DNA of 64,000 nt from Massilia sp. Se16.2.3 (GTDB lineage Bacteria > Pseudomonadota > Gammaproteobacteria > Burkholderiales > Burkholderiaceae_D). The stretch spans positions 4,278,001 through 4,342,000 of the forward strand of contig NZ_CP050451.1 of NCBI RefSeq assembly GCF_014171595.1, read 5' to 3'. Shown one piece after another: positions 49,242-58,072 of the stretch. Under the pieces are notes generated by a model, which saw nothing but the letters and a program-made list of their open reading frames with translations, searched no databases and was not told the origin of the DNA. Each line of letters begins with the position of its first letter. Within the stretch, counting starts at the first letter, position 1. The position numbers and the translations under genes were made by a program.

Positions 49242-49601
49242 ATGAAAAAAACCCTCTACGGCATTCCCAACTGCGACACCGTCAAGAAAGCCCGCACCTG
49301 GCTGGCCGACAACAAAGTCGAGTTCAGCTTCCACGACTTCAAGAAGGCGGGCCTCGACCGCGCCACGGTGGCGCGCTGGCTGGACGAACGCGACTGGGAA
49401 ATCCTGGTCAACCGCAAGGGCACGACCTGGCGCAACTTGCCCGAGGAGCGCAAGGCAGCGGTAACGGACAAGGCCTCCGCGCTGGAATTGATGCTGGAAA
49501 ACACCTCGGTCATCAAGCGTCCGGTACTGGAAGGCGCCGGGCCGCTCGCGGTCGGCTTCACACCTGACGCCTATGCGCGCCAGTTCGGGAGCGGCGCATG
49601 A
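49242..49601 (+). CDS. ArsC/Spx-family reductase-like protein (YffB type)
   Basis: The 119-residue thioredoxin-fold protein starts [21 protein letters not shown] and has a single cysteine in the active-site position (NCDTVKKA). Further blocks are [10 protein letters not shown] and [12 protein letters not shown], with [16 protein letters not shown] typical of YffB, the uncharacterised ArsC-like protein commonly encoded just upstream of dapE. It is not expected to be an arsenate reductase. The stop overlaps the dapE start (ATGA). Confidence 0.88.
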   Translation: MKKTLYGIPNCDTVKKARTWLADNKVEFSFHDFKKAGLDRATVARWLDERDWEILVNRKGTTWRNLPEERKAAVTDKASALELMLENTSVIKRPVLEGAGPLAVGFTPDAYARQFGSGA

Positions 49602-50737
49602 TGAAGACGTCGCGTACCCAGGAATTGACCGAAGAGCTGATCGCCCTCGATTCGATCACGCCGAACGACCGCGGCTGCCAGCGCCGCCTGGCCGAGCTGC
49701 TGGCGCCGCTGGGCTTCACCTGCGAGACCATCGAGTCGAATGGCGTGACGAACCTGTGGGCGCGCCGCGGCCGCACGTCTCCCGTGTTCGTGTTCGCGGG
49801 CCACACCGACGTGGTGCCGACCGGGCCCGTCGAGCAGTGGGAGTCCGCCCCTTTCACGCCCACCGTGCGCGACGGCAAGCTGTACGGGCGCGGCGCGGCC
49901 GACATGAAGACCTCGATCGCGGCCATGGTCGTGGCCTGCGAAGAATTCGTCGCCAGCCATTCCGACCATAAAGGGTCGATCGCCTTTCTCATCACGAGCG
50001 ACGAGGAAGGCCCGGCGACGGATGGCACCGCGATCGTCTGCGACCTGCTGGAAGAACGGGGCGAGACGCTCGACTATTGCCTCGTCGGCGAGCCGACCTC
50101 GAGCCACATCCTGGGCGACACCATCAAGAACGGCCGCCGCGGTTCGCTCACGGGCCACCTCGTGATCAAGGGCGTGCAGGGCCACGTGGCCTACCCGCAG
50201 CTGGCGCGCAACCCGATCCACCAGGCGGCGCCCGCCCTGGCCGAGCTGGCAGCGCAAGTCTGGGACGAAGGCAACGAGTACTACGCGCCGACCACGATGC
50301 AGATCTCGAACCTGCACTCGGGCACCGGTGCGTCCAACGTGATCCCTGGCCACATGACGATCGACTTCAACTTCCGCTTTTCGACCGCGAGCACGGCCGA
50401 AGGCCTGGAAGCGCGCGTGCATGCCATCCTCGACCACCACCTGCTCGACTACACGCTCGAGTGGACCCTGTCGGGCCTGCCTTTCCTGACCCCGAAGGGC
50501 ACGCTGTCGGACGCGGTCTGCAAGGCCATCCATGACGAGTCGGGCGTGACGACGGAACTGTCGACCACGGGCGGCACCTCGGACGGCCGCTTCATCGCCC
50601 GCATCTGCCCCCAGGTGATAGAATGCGGGCCTCCGAACGCCAGCATCCACAAGATCGACGAGCACGTCGAACTGCGCTTCATCGATCCGCTCAAGAATAT
50701 CTACCGCCGGACCCTGGAAAACCTGCTGGCCCGATAG
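49598..50737 (+). CDS. dapE: Succinyl-diaminopimelate desuccinylase
   Basis: DapE hydrolyses N-succinyl-LL-DAP in lysine biosynthesis. The 379-residue M20 metallopeptidase-fold enzyme has zinc-ligand motifs [30 protein letters not shown] and [11 protein letters not shown]. The dimerisation domain shows [19 protein letters not shown] and [13 protein letters not shown], and the C terminus [35 protein letters not shown]. It overlaps the ArsC-like gene by 4 nt. Confidence 0.96.
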   Translation: MMKTSRTQELTEELIALDSITPNDRGCQRRLAELLAPLGFTCETIESNGVTNLWARRGRTSPVFVFAGHTDVVPTGPVEQWESAPFTPTVRDGKLYGRGAADMKTSIAAMVVACEEFVASHSDHKGSIAFLITSDEEGPATDGTAIVCDLLEERGETLDYCLVGEPTSSHILGDTIKNGRRGSLTGHLVIKGVQGHVAYPQLARNPIHQAAPALAELAAQVWDEGNEYYAPTTMQISNLHSGTGASNVIPGHMTIDFNFRFSTASTAEGLEARVHAILDHHLLDYTLEWTLSGLPFLTPKGTLSDAVCKAIHDESGVTTELSTTGGTSDGRFIARICPQVIECGPPNASIHKIDEHVELRFIDPLKNIYRRTLENLLAR

Positions 50738-50772
50738 CCCGGCATACCGACCGAGAACCGCGAGAACACGCC

Positions 50773-51663
50773 ATGAACCCGACCACTTTCAGCACCCCGC
50801 GCGACCTGCTGCGCTACGCCGTCACCCGTTTCAACGCCGCCAAGCTGTTCTTCGGCCACGGCAGTGCCGAGGCCTTCGACGAAGCGGCCTACCTGGTCCT
50901 GCACACGCTCAAGCTGCCGCTGGACCGCCTGGAACCCTTCCTCGACGCGAAACTGCTGCCGGAAGAAGTGCTGGCGGTGCTCGCCGTGATCGAACGCCGC
51001 ACCAACGAGCGCGTGCCGGCCGCCTACATCACCAACGAAGCCTGGCTCGGCACCTATGCCTTCTACGTCGACGAGCGCGTGCTGGTGCCGCGCTCCTTCA
51101 TCGCCGAGCTGATCCCGAATTTCTTCAGCCCCTGGGTGCAGGATCCGTATGCGGTGGAGAACGTGCTGGAACTGTGCACCGGTTCCGGCTGCCTGGCGAT
51201 CATGCTGGCCGACGTCTACCAGAACGCCGTCGTCGACGCGGTCGACATCTCGAAGGATGCGCTGGCCGTGGCCGAGCGCAACATCCGCGACTACAAGCTG
51301 GAAGGCCGCGTAAACCCGATCGAGTCGGACCTGTACGAGAACGTGCCCTTCAAGAAGTACGACCTGATCGTCACCAACCCGCCCTACGTGAATGCCGATT
51401 CGATGGGCAAGCTGCCGCCGGAGTACCTGCGCGAGCCGCAGATCGCCCTGCACGGCGGCCAGGACGGCATGGACCTGGTGCGCAAGATCGTCGCCGGCGC
51501 CGCCGAGCGCCTGACGCCGGAAGGCATCCTGGTCGTCGAGATCGGCAATGAGGCGGAATACGCCGAAGCCGCTTTCGGCCACCTGGGCCTGACCTGGCTG
51601 ACCACCAGCGCCGGCGACGACGCCGTGTTCCTGCTGACCGCCGAACAGCTGCAGGCGCAATAA
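50773..51663 (+). CDS. prmB: Ribosomal protein uL3 N5-glutamine methyltransferase PrmB
   Basis: PrmB methylates the glutamine of ribosomal protein L3. The ATG at 50773 gives 296 residues. The N-terminal helical domain (LLRYAVTRFNAAKLFFGHGSAEAFDEAAYLVLHTL) is followed by the Rossmann methyltransferase with motif I VLELCTGSGCLAIMLA and the glutamine-methylase motif IVTNPPYVNADSM. It follows dapE by 35 nt, the usual betaproteobacterial order. Confidence 0.94.
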   Translation: MNPTTFSTPRDLLRYAVTRFNAAKLFFGHGSAEAFDEAAYLVLHTLKLPLDRLEPFLDAKLLPEEVLAVLAVIERRTNERVPAAYITNEAWLGTYAFYVDERVLVPRSFIAELIPNFFSPWVQDPYAVENVLELCTGSGCLAIMLADVYQNAVVDAVDISKDALAVAERNIRDYKLEGRVNPIESDLYENVPFKKYDLIVTNPPYVNADSMGKLPPEYLREPQIALHGGQDGMDLVRKIVAGAAERLTPEGILVVEIGNEAEYAEAAFGHLGLTWLTTSAGDDAVFLLTAEQLQAQ

Positions 51664-51754
51664 TCGATGCCCGGCCCGGCCGCTCCCGCGGCCCGGGCCC
51701 ATGCGGCGGTTCGCCCACGCCGCTTCACCCCGCACCAACCTCTCGCTTTCCACC

Positions 51755-53746
51755 ATGATCCGTTTCCAGAACGTCAGCCTGATGCGCGGCACCAAGCCGC
51801 TTTTCGAAGGCACCGACCTCACCCTCAACCCCGGCGACAAGATCGGCCTGATCGGCGCGAACGGCGCCGGCAAATCGAGCCTCTTCGCCATGCTGCGCGG
51901 CGAGCTGCATGCCGACGGCGGCGAGATCGACTTCCCGTCCAGGTGGCGCATGGCCTATGTGGCGCAGGAGACGCCGGCGCTCGACCGGCCGGCACTGGAA
52001 TACGCGATCGACGGCGACGTGACGCTGCGCCGCCTGCAGGCCGAATTGGAAAGGCTGGAAGCGGCGCCGCACACCGACGAAAACGGCGTCGCCATGGGCA
52101 ACGTGCACGGCGCGCTGATGGATGCCGACGCCTACACGGTGCAGTCGCGCGGCGAACAGCTGCTGCTGGGCCTGGGCTTCTCGCTCGACCAGATGCAGCA
52201 GCCGGTGGCAAGTTTTTCCGGCGGCTGGCGCATGCGCCTGAACCTGGCGCAGGCGCTGATGTGCCCTTCCGACCTGCTGCTGCTCGATGAACCGACCAAC
52301 CACCTTGACCTGGATGCGATCATCTGGCTGGAAGACTGGCTGAAACGCTATCCGGGCACCCTCGTCATCATTTCCCACGATCGCGATTTCCTCGATGAGA
52401 TCGTGAACGTGGTCGTGCACATCGACGAGCGCAAGCTGAAACGCTACTCGGGTAACTATTCGTCCTTCGAGCGCCAGCGCGCCGCGGCCCTGGTGCTGGC
52501 GGCCAGCGCCCAGGAAAAGCAGGCACGCACCCGTGCCCACCTCGAATCCTTCATCAACCGCTTCAAGGCGCAAGCCACCAAGGCACGCCAGGCGCAAAGC
52601 CGCATGAAGGCGCTGGCGAAGATGGAAGAACTCGCGCCCTTGCGTGCGGCGGCCGAATTCTCGTTCGAGTTCCGCGAGCCGCTCGCCGCGCCCAATCCCC
52701 TGCTGGTGATGGAAGACGTCGATGCGGGTTACCCGATCCTGGACGGCCACGGCGACACGGTCGGCGGCAAGACCATCGTCAAGCGCATCAACTTCTCGCT
52801 GCAGATCGGCCAGCGCATTGGCCTCTTGGGCGTGAATGGCGCCGGCAAGTCGACGCTCATCAAAACCATCGCCGGCGAACTGGCGCCGCTGACGGGCAAC
52901 GCCACGCTCGGCAAGGGCCTGTCGATTGGCTACTTTGCCCAGCACCAGGTCGAGATGCTGCGCCACGACGAATCGCCGCTGTGGCACCTGGCGAAGATCG
53001 CGCCGACCGTGCGCGAGCAGGAACTGCGCAACTTCCTGGGCAGCTTCAATTTCCCCGGGACGATGGTGACCAGCCCGATCGCGCCCTTCTCCGGCGGCGA
53101 AAAGGCGCGCCTGGCGCTGGCCCTGATCGTGTGGCAGCGCCCGAACCTGCTGCTCCTGGACGAACCGACCAACCACCTGGACCTGGAGACGCGCGAAGCG
53201 CTGACGCTGGCCCTGGCCCAGTTCGAAGGCACGCTGGTCGTGGTCTCGCACGACCGGCACCTGCTGCGGGCGACGACCGACCAGTTCATCATCGTCGCCG
53301 AAGGCCGCCTGCAGCCTTTCGACGGCGACCTGGACGACTACAAGGAGTGGCTGTTCCAGACCAAGCTGGGCAAGGGCAATGACGCCTTGCCTGGCGCCGC
53401 GAAAGCAGCCAGGGCCGCGGCCCCTGCTCCCGTCGCCGCGCTGCCTGTGCCCGCCGCGGACCGCAAGGAACAGAAGCGCATGGGCGCCGAGGAGCGCCAG
53501 CGCGTGGCAGCCTTGAGGAAGCCGATCGAGAACCGCATCAAGCGCATCGAGGAACAGATGGCCAAGCTCAATGCGAAGAAGGCCGACATCGACGCGCGCC
53601 TGCTCGAGCCGGGCATCTACGACGCGGACAAGAAGGACGCCTTGAAGACCCTGGTCGCCGACCAGGCCTTCTGCGCGCGCGACCTGGGGACGCTGGAGAA
53701 CGAGTGGCTGGAGTTGCAGGAGCAGCTGGAGGGCTTGGCGGCCTGA
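51755..53746 (+). CDS. ABC-F family ATP-binding protein (YheS-like)
   Basis: The ATG at 51755 gives 663 residues. Two ABC domains each show Walker A (GANGAGKSS near 34-42 and GVNGAGKST near 360), signature (SFSGGWRMRLNLAQAL, PFSGGEKARLALALI) and Walker B (LLLLDEPTNHLDLDAI, LLLLDEPTNHLDLETRE), joined by the charged interdomain linker typical of ABC-F proteins, with a C-terminal coiled coil (KRIEEQMAKLNAKKADID). ABC-F proteins act on stalled or antibiotic-bound ribosomes, not transport. Length and layout favour YheS over Uup or EttA. Confidence 0.88.
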   Translation: MIRFQNVSLMRGTKPLFEGTDLTLNPGDKIGLIGANGAGKSSLFAMLRGELHADGGEIDFPSRWRMAYVAQETPALDRPALEYAIDGDVTLRRLQAELERLEAAPHTDENGVAMGNVHGALMDADAYTVQSRGEQLLLGLGFSLDQMQQPVASFSGGWRMRLNLAQALMCPSDLLLLDEPTNHLDLDAIIWLEDWLKRYPGTLVIISHDRDFLDEIVNVVVHIDERKLKRYSGNYSSFERQRAAALVLAASAQEKQARTRAHLESFINRFKAQATKARQAQSRMKALAKMEELAPLRAAAEFSFEFREPLAAPNPLLVMEDVDAGYPILDGHGDTVGGKTIVKRINFSLQIGQRIGLLGVNGAGKSTLIKTIAGELAPLTGNATLGKGLSIGYFAQHQVEMLRHDESPLWHLAKIAPTVREQELRNFLGSFNFPGTMVTSPIAPFSGGEKARLALALIVWQRPNLLLLDEPTNHLDLETREALTLALAQFEGTLVVVSHDRHLLRATTDQFIIVAEGRLQPFDGDLDDYKEWLFQTKLGKGNDALPGAAKAARAAAPAPVAALPVPAADRKEQKRMGAEERQRVAALRKPIENRIKRIEEQMAKLNAKKADIDARLLEPGIYDADKKDALKTLVADQAFCARDLGTLENEWLELQEQLEGLAA

Positions 53747-54032
53747 CGTGTTCGTCGTAGGGTGTGCGGCTCCGCCCGGGTGCGTGGAATCAGCAGCTTT
53801 AGCGCCGCACACGCGTTCAACCCAGGTTAGCGTCCACGCGGCCTTACATGCATTCAACCGCGTTGTGTAGCGTCGCGTGTATGCCGCCGTGGTTTGAACG
53901 CGTGGGCGGCGCACGCACCATCAATGATCGCACGCCCAAGTGGAGCCGCCCACCCTACGCCACTCGGCGCTGCGCTGATCTATCGATATCAGTAATGTAG
54001 GGTGGGCACCCCGTGCCCACCCTACGTTCGTC
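53747..54032. repeat. Cluster of REP-like palindromes
   Basis: This 286-nt gap between convergent genes holds GTAGGGTGTGCGGC (53757), its diverged partner GGAGCCGCCCACCCTAC (53941-53957), and a perfect compact palindrome at 53997-54025 (GTAGGGTGGGCAC, 3-nt loop, GTGCCCACCCTAC). The compact copy could also act as a bidirectional terminator-like hairpin. No gene is seen. Confidence 0.8.
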
Positions 54033-54503
54033 TCACGCCACCTGGCGCTCGGCGCTGCGCCGATCGATCGACATCAGCCGGTCGATGTCCACCAGGATCA
54101 GGCGCCGGCCCTCGCTCACGCCCAGGCCGATCAGGTAATCGATGGCGCCGCCGTGTGAACCGGGGATCGGCGAGATCTGATCAAGCCGCAGGTGCACGAC
54201 GTCGGTGACGCCGTCGACCACCATGCCCATCACGCAGCTCGACAGCTTGAGGATGATGACGTCGGTATTCGGCGTGGTGGCCACCGGGCGGCCGCTGAAG
54301 GCGGCGCGCATGTCGACGATGGGCATGATCACGCCGCGCGACAGGGCGACGCCCTCGACGACCTCGCCGCGCGAAGCGAAGCGCTCCAGCGACTTGAGCA
54401 CCCGCAGTTCCTGCACCTGGCCGAAATCGAGCCCGTATTCGAGACCGCCGAGCGTGAAACTGAGGAAGTCCTTGCCCGCCGTGCCGCGTGTTTCCTTCTG
54501 CAT
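54033..54503 (-). CDS. Solitary CheW-like coupling protein
   Basis: The ATG at 54503, six nt after AAAGGA, gives 156 residues: MQKETRGTAGKDFLSFTLGGLEYGLDFGQVQELR. CheW blocks GVIMPIVDMRAAFSG and MGMVVDGVTDVVHL are present. It resembles the che-cluster CheW, especially in DYLIGLG(T/V) and RLILVDIDRLMS, but is shorter. It lies downstream of a FapA gene and about 34 kb from cheA, so it may couple a particular receptor or a second array. Confidence 0.88.
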   Translation of the reverse strand: MQKETRGTAGKDFLSFTLGGLEYGLDFGQVQELRVLKSLERFASRGEVVEGVALSRGVIMPIVDMRAAFSGRPVATTPNTDVIILKLSSCVMGMVVDGVTDVVHLRLDQISPIPGSHGGAIDYLIGLGVSEGRRLILVDIDRLMSIDRRSAERQVA

Positions 54504-54600
54504 GATCGGTCCTTTCATGAACAGACACCATGCTAGGGCGGCGGCCCCCTGCCCTCGTTGAGGACAGTCAATATTTCCTAAGTGAATATTTTCTGCAAGG

Positions 54601-56506
54601 TCAGACCGCTCCCGCCGCCTCCGGCGCCGCCACGTTGCTCCAGGAATAGCTGCCGCTGGTGACCGACCCGAGCCGCTCGCCCTCGCTGCCACGCAGCCAC
54701 AGGCGGATCTCGCGCGCACCCCGGCGATAGGGTGGCGGTCCGTCCGGATCGACCGCACAGCGGCGCACGCCCGTCTCGCCCTGCGCGAGTGCGATCCGGA
54801 CTTCGCTCGTGCCCGCCCGTTCGGCGCGCTCGGCCGTGAAGCGCGCCAGCAGCGCCTGGCCTTGCGCCAGCTCGGCCTCAGCCGCCTTGCGCGCCGCACC
54901 GAGTTCGCCGATCTTCTGCAGGTCAGCCGCGACGGACCTGCCCGATCTGGCGGAACTGCCCGTTCTGGGCGGGCGTCAGCGTCATCTCGCCGCTGCGCAC
55001 GCGTCCGGCGATGTCGAGGTATTGGCGCACCGCCGGCTGGGAGCACAGCTGCGCCTGCGCGCTCTTGTGGCGGGCAAGGAGCGCATCGAACTCCGCCAGG
55101 CGGGCGCCCACCTGCGCGATCACCTCGTCGATGCGTCCGCAATCGGCGCACAGGACATAGACCAGCATCTCGCTGTCGCGCCAGGGCGCGCTGCTCTCGA
55201 TATCAAGCTTGCGCGCCGCCACCGCACAGCCTTCCGCCAGGCCGATCGTCACCTCGTCGGCGACGATCTCGCAGTTGATGGCCACGTCGATGTGCACGCG
55301 GGTGCCGGAGACGACGCAGTTCTCGGCGCGCGCCGGGGTCACGCTGCCGGCACTGGCCGCGATCACGGCGTTCGAGGTGACGCCGTCGACGCGGATGTCG
55401 CCGCGCTTGTTGTGGGCGCTGCCGCCGACCAGGTTGGCGCACAGGCGCACGCTGCCGCCGCGCGAGACGACTTCGCCGTAGACGTCGGCATGCACCGTGA
55501 TGCTGTTGCCCTCGATGACGCGCTTTTCCTGGACCTCGCCGAATTCCTCGTAATCGCCGCTCAGCTGCAGGTTGCCCGTCGTGCGGGCGCTAACGCCGTC
55601 GCGGCTGATGACCTTGTCGTCGATCGAGACCTGGTGCGTCTTCGGGTCGACGTTGAGAAAACCCGTGCGGGTGGCGACGAGGTACTCGCCGCCGGCAAGG
55701 CGTTCGATGCGGGTACCCGCGCCTGTGTAAGCTGCGAAATCGAGTTCGTTCGGCGCGGCCGGTTCGATGCGGATGCCCGACAGCTCGAAGCCGGGCGCGC
55801 CCGGGCGCGGGGGCAGCTTCTGCAGCAGGCAGGCGCCGGCAGGCACCTGCGGAAAGCGGTTCTGGAAGCTCATCAGGTCGAGCTTGCCGTTGGCGAGCTG
55901 GCGCGGCGCGTCGCTGCGGTGGATGTCGTCCGAAACCTCGACGACGGTGGCGTCCTGTCCGGCCTCGGGCTCCAGGCGGCGCGCCACCACGATCCGCCCC
56001 GTGTTCGGATGGTCGATGCCCTGCTTGACGGCGGCGATGTCGATGCCGAAGCGAATCCCCTTCTGCCACATGTCGGCCACGAACTCGTCGACGTCGAGCC
56101 GGGTCGGCTGCTCGCCCATGCCATCGGCTGCCGTCGCGAATACCGGCTCGAAACAGTATTCGGCCTGGCCATCGCGGATCTTGACCGAGCGGTACAGACC
56201 GCGCCGGCTGGCGTCGAAAGGAAGGATGTCATCCGCCAGCCGGACCAGGGCCTCGCCGCCGGGTCCCACCGGCAATGCCGGGCCGCTGTCGTACAGCGCC
56301 TTGATCAGGACCGGGTAGTTCAGGCCGCGGAAAAAGGATCCGCCGCGCAACAGGGCGTCGACCGCCGCAAGCAGGGTCGTGCCCAGTACGGCCGGGTCGG
56401 CATAGACGCCGTCGGCACGGTGCGCGATACAGTGCTCGGGACCGGCGCCAGCGAAACGCGTGGCGGGGGCGGCATGGGTAGCGGGTGACAGGACGGGGTC
56501 GGACAC
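54601..56506 (-). CDS. FapA-like DUF342 protein, frameshifted near the C terminus
   Basis: DUF342/FapA (flagellar assembly protein A) proteins are cytosolic with a repetitive beta-solenoid core. The start is GTG 56506 with CTTGGAG seven nt upstream. The conserved core includes GGNISV-like repeats: VIEGNSITVHADVYGEVVSRGGSVRLCANLVGGSAHNKRGDIRVDGVTSNAVIAA. The frame ends early at 54923, but one extra base near 54934-54937 explains this: the alternative frame continues ADLQKIGELGAARKAAEAELAQGQALL as a coiled coil to a stop at 54601. Corrected length is about 634 residues. The CheW-like gene follows about 100 nt later. Confidence 0.72.
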
Positions 56507-56655
56507 GTTGATGCTCCAAGGGGTTGACTGGAGCCCCGACGGTACGACGAGGTCAGCCACGCATCAGCCTAGCACGTTGTCAAAAATAAATAAACGCTGC
56601 CATAAGATAAATTTCTGGAATGGGCGACAGTCCGTTCGTTTGCGCGCGGGCAAAC

Positions 56656-56680
56656 AAAAAGCCGGGACAGACCCGGCTTT
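56656..56680 (-). terminator. Rho-independent terminator of the small secreted protein gene
   Basis: On the minus strand AAGCCGGG-TCTGT-CCCGGCTT is followed by a T-rich tract (TTTTTGTTTG). It begins 26 nt after the stop at 56707. The rest of the 200-nt gap to the FapA gene shows an AT-rich stretch near 56570-56610 that may hold the FapA promoter. Confidence 0.7.
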
Positions 56681-56706
56681 CCTATCCTGCCTCGATGCAG
56701 CGCTGT

Positions 56707-57107
56707 TTAACGACGGCGCGCGTTCGGGTAGATGTCCATCCCCGCCTCGTTGATCTGGCGACGCAGATCGCGCCGCTCGTCAGGCGTGAGGCGGCCACCG
56801 CGGCGCTCCGGCGGAGCTTCCTGCACCCGGCGGCGCTGCTGCTCCTCGGCGGCGCGCTGCTGGTCGTAATAGCGTTGCTGGTCGGATGCGCGGTCGCGCG
56901 GCGCTTCAGGCGGCGGCAGGCGTTCGGCGCGCGGCGACGGTGGCGGCTGCATCTGGGCCTCGTCGCGACGGCCGTGATACTGTGCTGGGCGGCACCGATG
57001 CCGGCGCAAGCCAGCACGCACACGGCAACACCCTGGCGCGCCACGCGGGCAAGCCGCGGGCCCATGGCCTCGGTTCCTGCATAGATTTTGGTGAGCGCGT
57101 GTTTCAT
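56707..57107 (-). CDS. Small secreted Gln/Arg-rich protein, frameshifted
   Basis: From ATG 57107 (GAGGAA six nt upstream) the first frame gives MKHALTKIYAGTEAMGPRLARVARQGVAVCVLACAGIGAAQ, an N-terminal signal-like segment. One indel at about 56982-56992 joins it to YHGRRDEAQMQPPPSPRAERLPPP, a Gln/Arg-rich helix (QQRYYDQQRAAEEQQRRRVQEA) and GRLTPDERRDLRRQINEAGMDIYPNARR at the stop. The C-terminal LTPDERRDLRRQINEAG block recurs in small periplasmic proteins of this order. Corrected length is about 133 residues; function unknown. Confidence 0.6.
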
Positions 57108-57301
57108 GGTGTTCCTCTTCCGCGATGCCGGATAAACAGATAAGCTGTACTTCACTGGTGCCCAGTGTATGTGGATTGGCCCTGGGGTATAAGCCTAATT
57201 GGGTAAAGTTTGTAACACATTGTAATGCCCCGTTCACGACACCTGCAGCTCCAGCCATAAGAAGTTACCATAGCGACATGATTCTGACAATTGCATAACC
57301 T

Positions 57302-58072
57302 ATGAACCCTTCCTCCTCTACCAATTCGGGCAGCACGGGCACCGGCGCGGGCGGCCATAGCGCCAAGATCATGGTCGTCGACGATGACGTGCGCCTGCGC
57401 GACCTGCTGCGCCGCTACCTCACGGAACAGGGTTTCCAGGTCGTGACGGCCGAGAGCGCGCCCGCGATGAACAAGCTGTGGCTGCGCGAGCGCTACGACC
57501 TGCTGGTGCTCGACCTGATGCTGCCGGGCGAGGATGGCCTGTCGATCTGCCGCCGCCTGCGCGGCGCGGGCGACCAGACGCCGATCATCATGCTCACCGC
57601 CAAGGGCGAAGACGTCGACCGCATCGTCGGCCTGGAGATGGGCGCCGACGATTACCTGCCCAAGCCCTTCAACCCGCGCGAGCTGGTGGCGCGCATCGGC
57701 GCGGTGCTGCGCCGCAAGGGCCCGGACGAGATTCCCGGCGCGCCGTCGGAAACCCCGCAGACTTTCGAGTTCGGCCAGTTCGTGCTCGACCTGGGCACGC
57801 GCACGCTGAAGAAGAACGGCGAAACCGTGCCCCTCACCACGGGCGAATTCTCGGTACTGAAAGTGTTCGCGCGCCACGCGCGCCAGCCGCTGTCGCGCGA
57901 AAAGCTGATGGAACTGGCGCGCGGCCGCGAATACGAGGTGTTCGATCGTTCGCTCGACGTCCAGATCTCGCGCCTGCGCAAGCTCATCGAACCCGACCCA
58001 TCGAGCCCGCTCTACATCCAGACCGTCTGGGGCCTGGGTTACGTGTTCATTCCTGAAGGCCAGCCGCGCTAG
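57302..58072 (+). CDS. ompR: OmpR-family response regulator
   Basis: The 256-residue protein has an N-terminal receiver (MVVDDDVRLRDLLRRYL, phospho-Asp in LVLDLMLPGEDGLS, MLTAKGEDVDRIVGLEMGADDYLPKPFNPRELVARI) and a C-terminal winged-helix DNA-binding domain (LSREKLMELARGREYEVFDRSLDVQISRLRKLIEPDP). The similarity to OmpR, including EGADDY-like and RRK segments, is strong. No good ribosome-binding site precedes the ATG. The stop overlaps the kinase start by 1 nt (TAGTG). Confidence 0.92.
   Translation: MNPSSSTNSGSTGTGAGGHSAKIMVVDDDVRLRDLLRRYLTEQGFQVVTAESAPAMNKLWLRERYDLLVLDLMLPGEDGLSICRRLRGAGDQTPIIMLTAKGEDVDRIVGLEMGADDYLPKPFNPRELVARIGAVLRRKGPDEIPGAPSETPQTFEFGQFVLDLGTRTLKKNGETVPLTTGEFSVLKVFARHARQPLSREKLMELARGREYEVFDRSLDVQISRLRKLIEPDPSSPLYIQTVWGLGYVFIPEGQPR

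Noticed and set aside
49242..49601. Arsenate reductase ArsC
   Set aside because: The single-cysteine NCDT motif and dap context fit the YffB-type ArsC-like family, not arsenic resistance.
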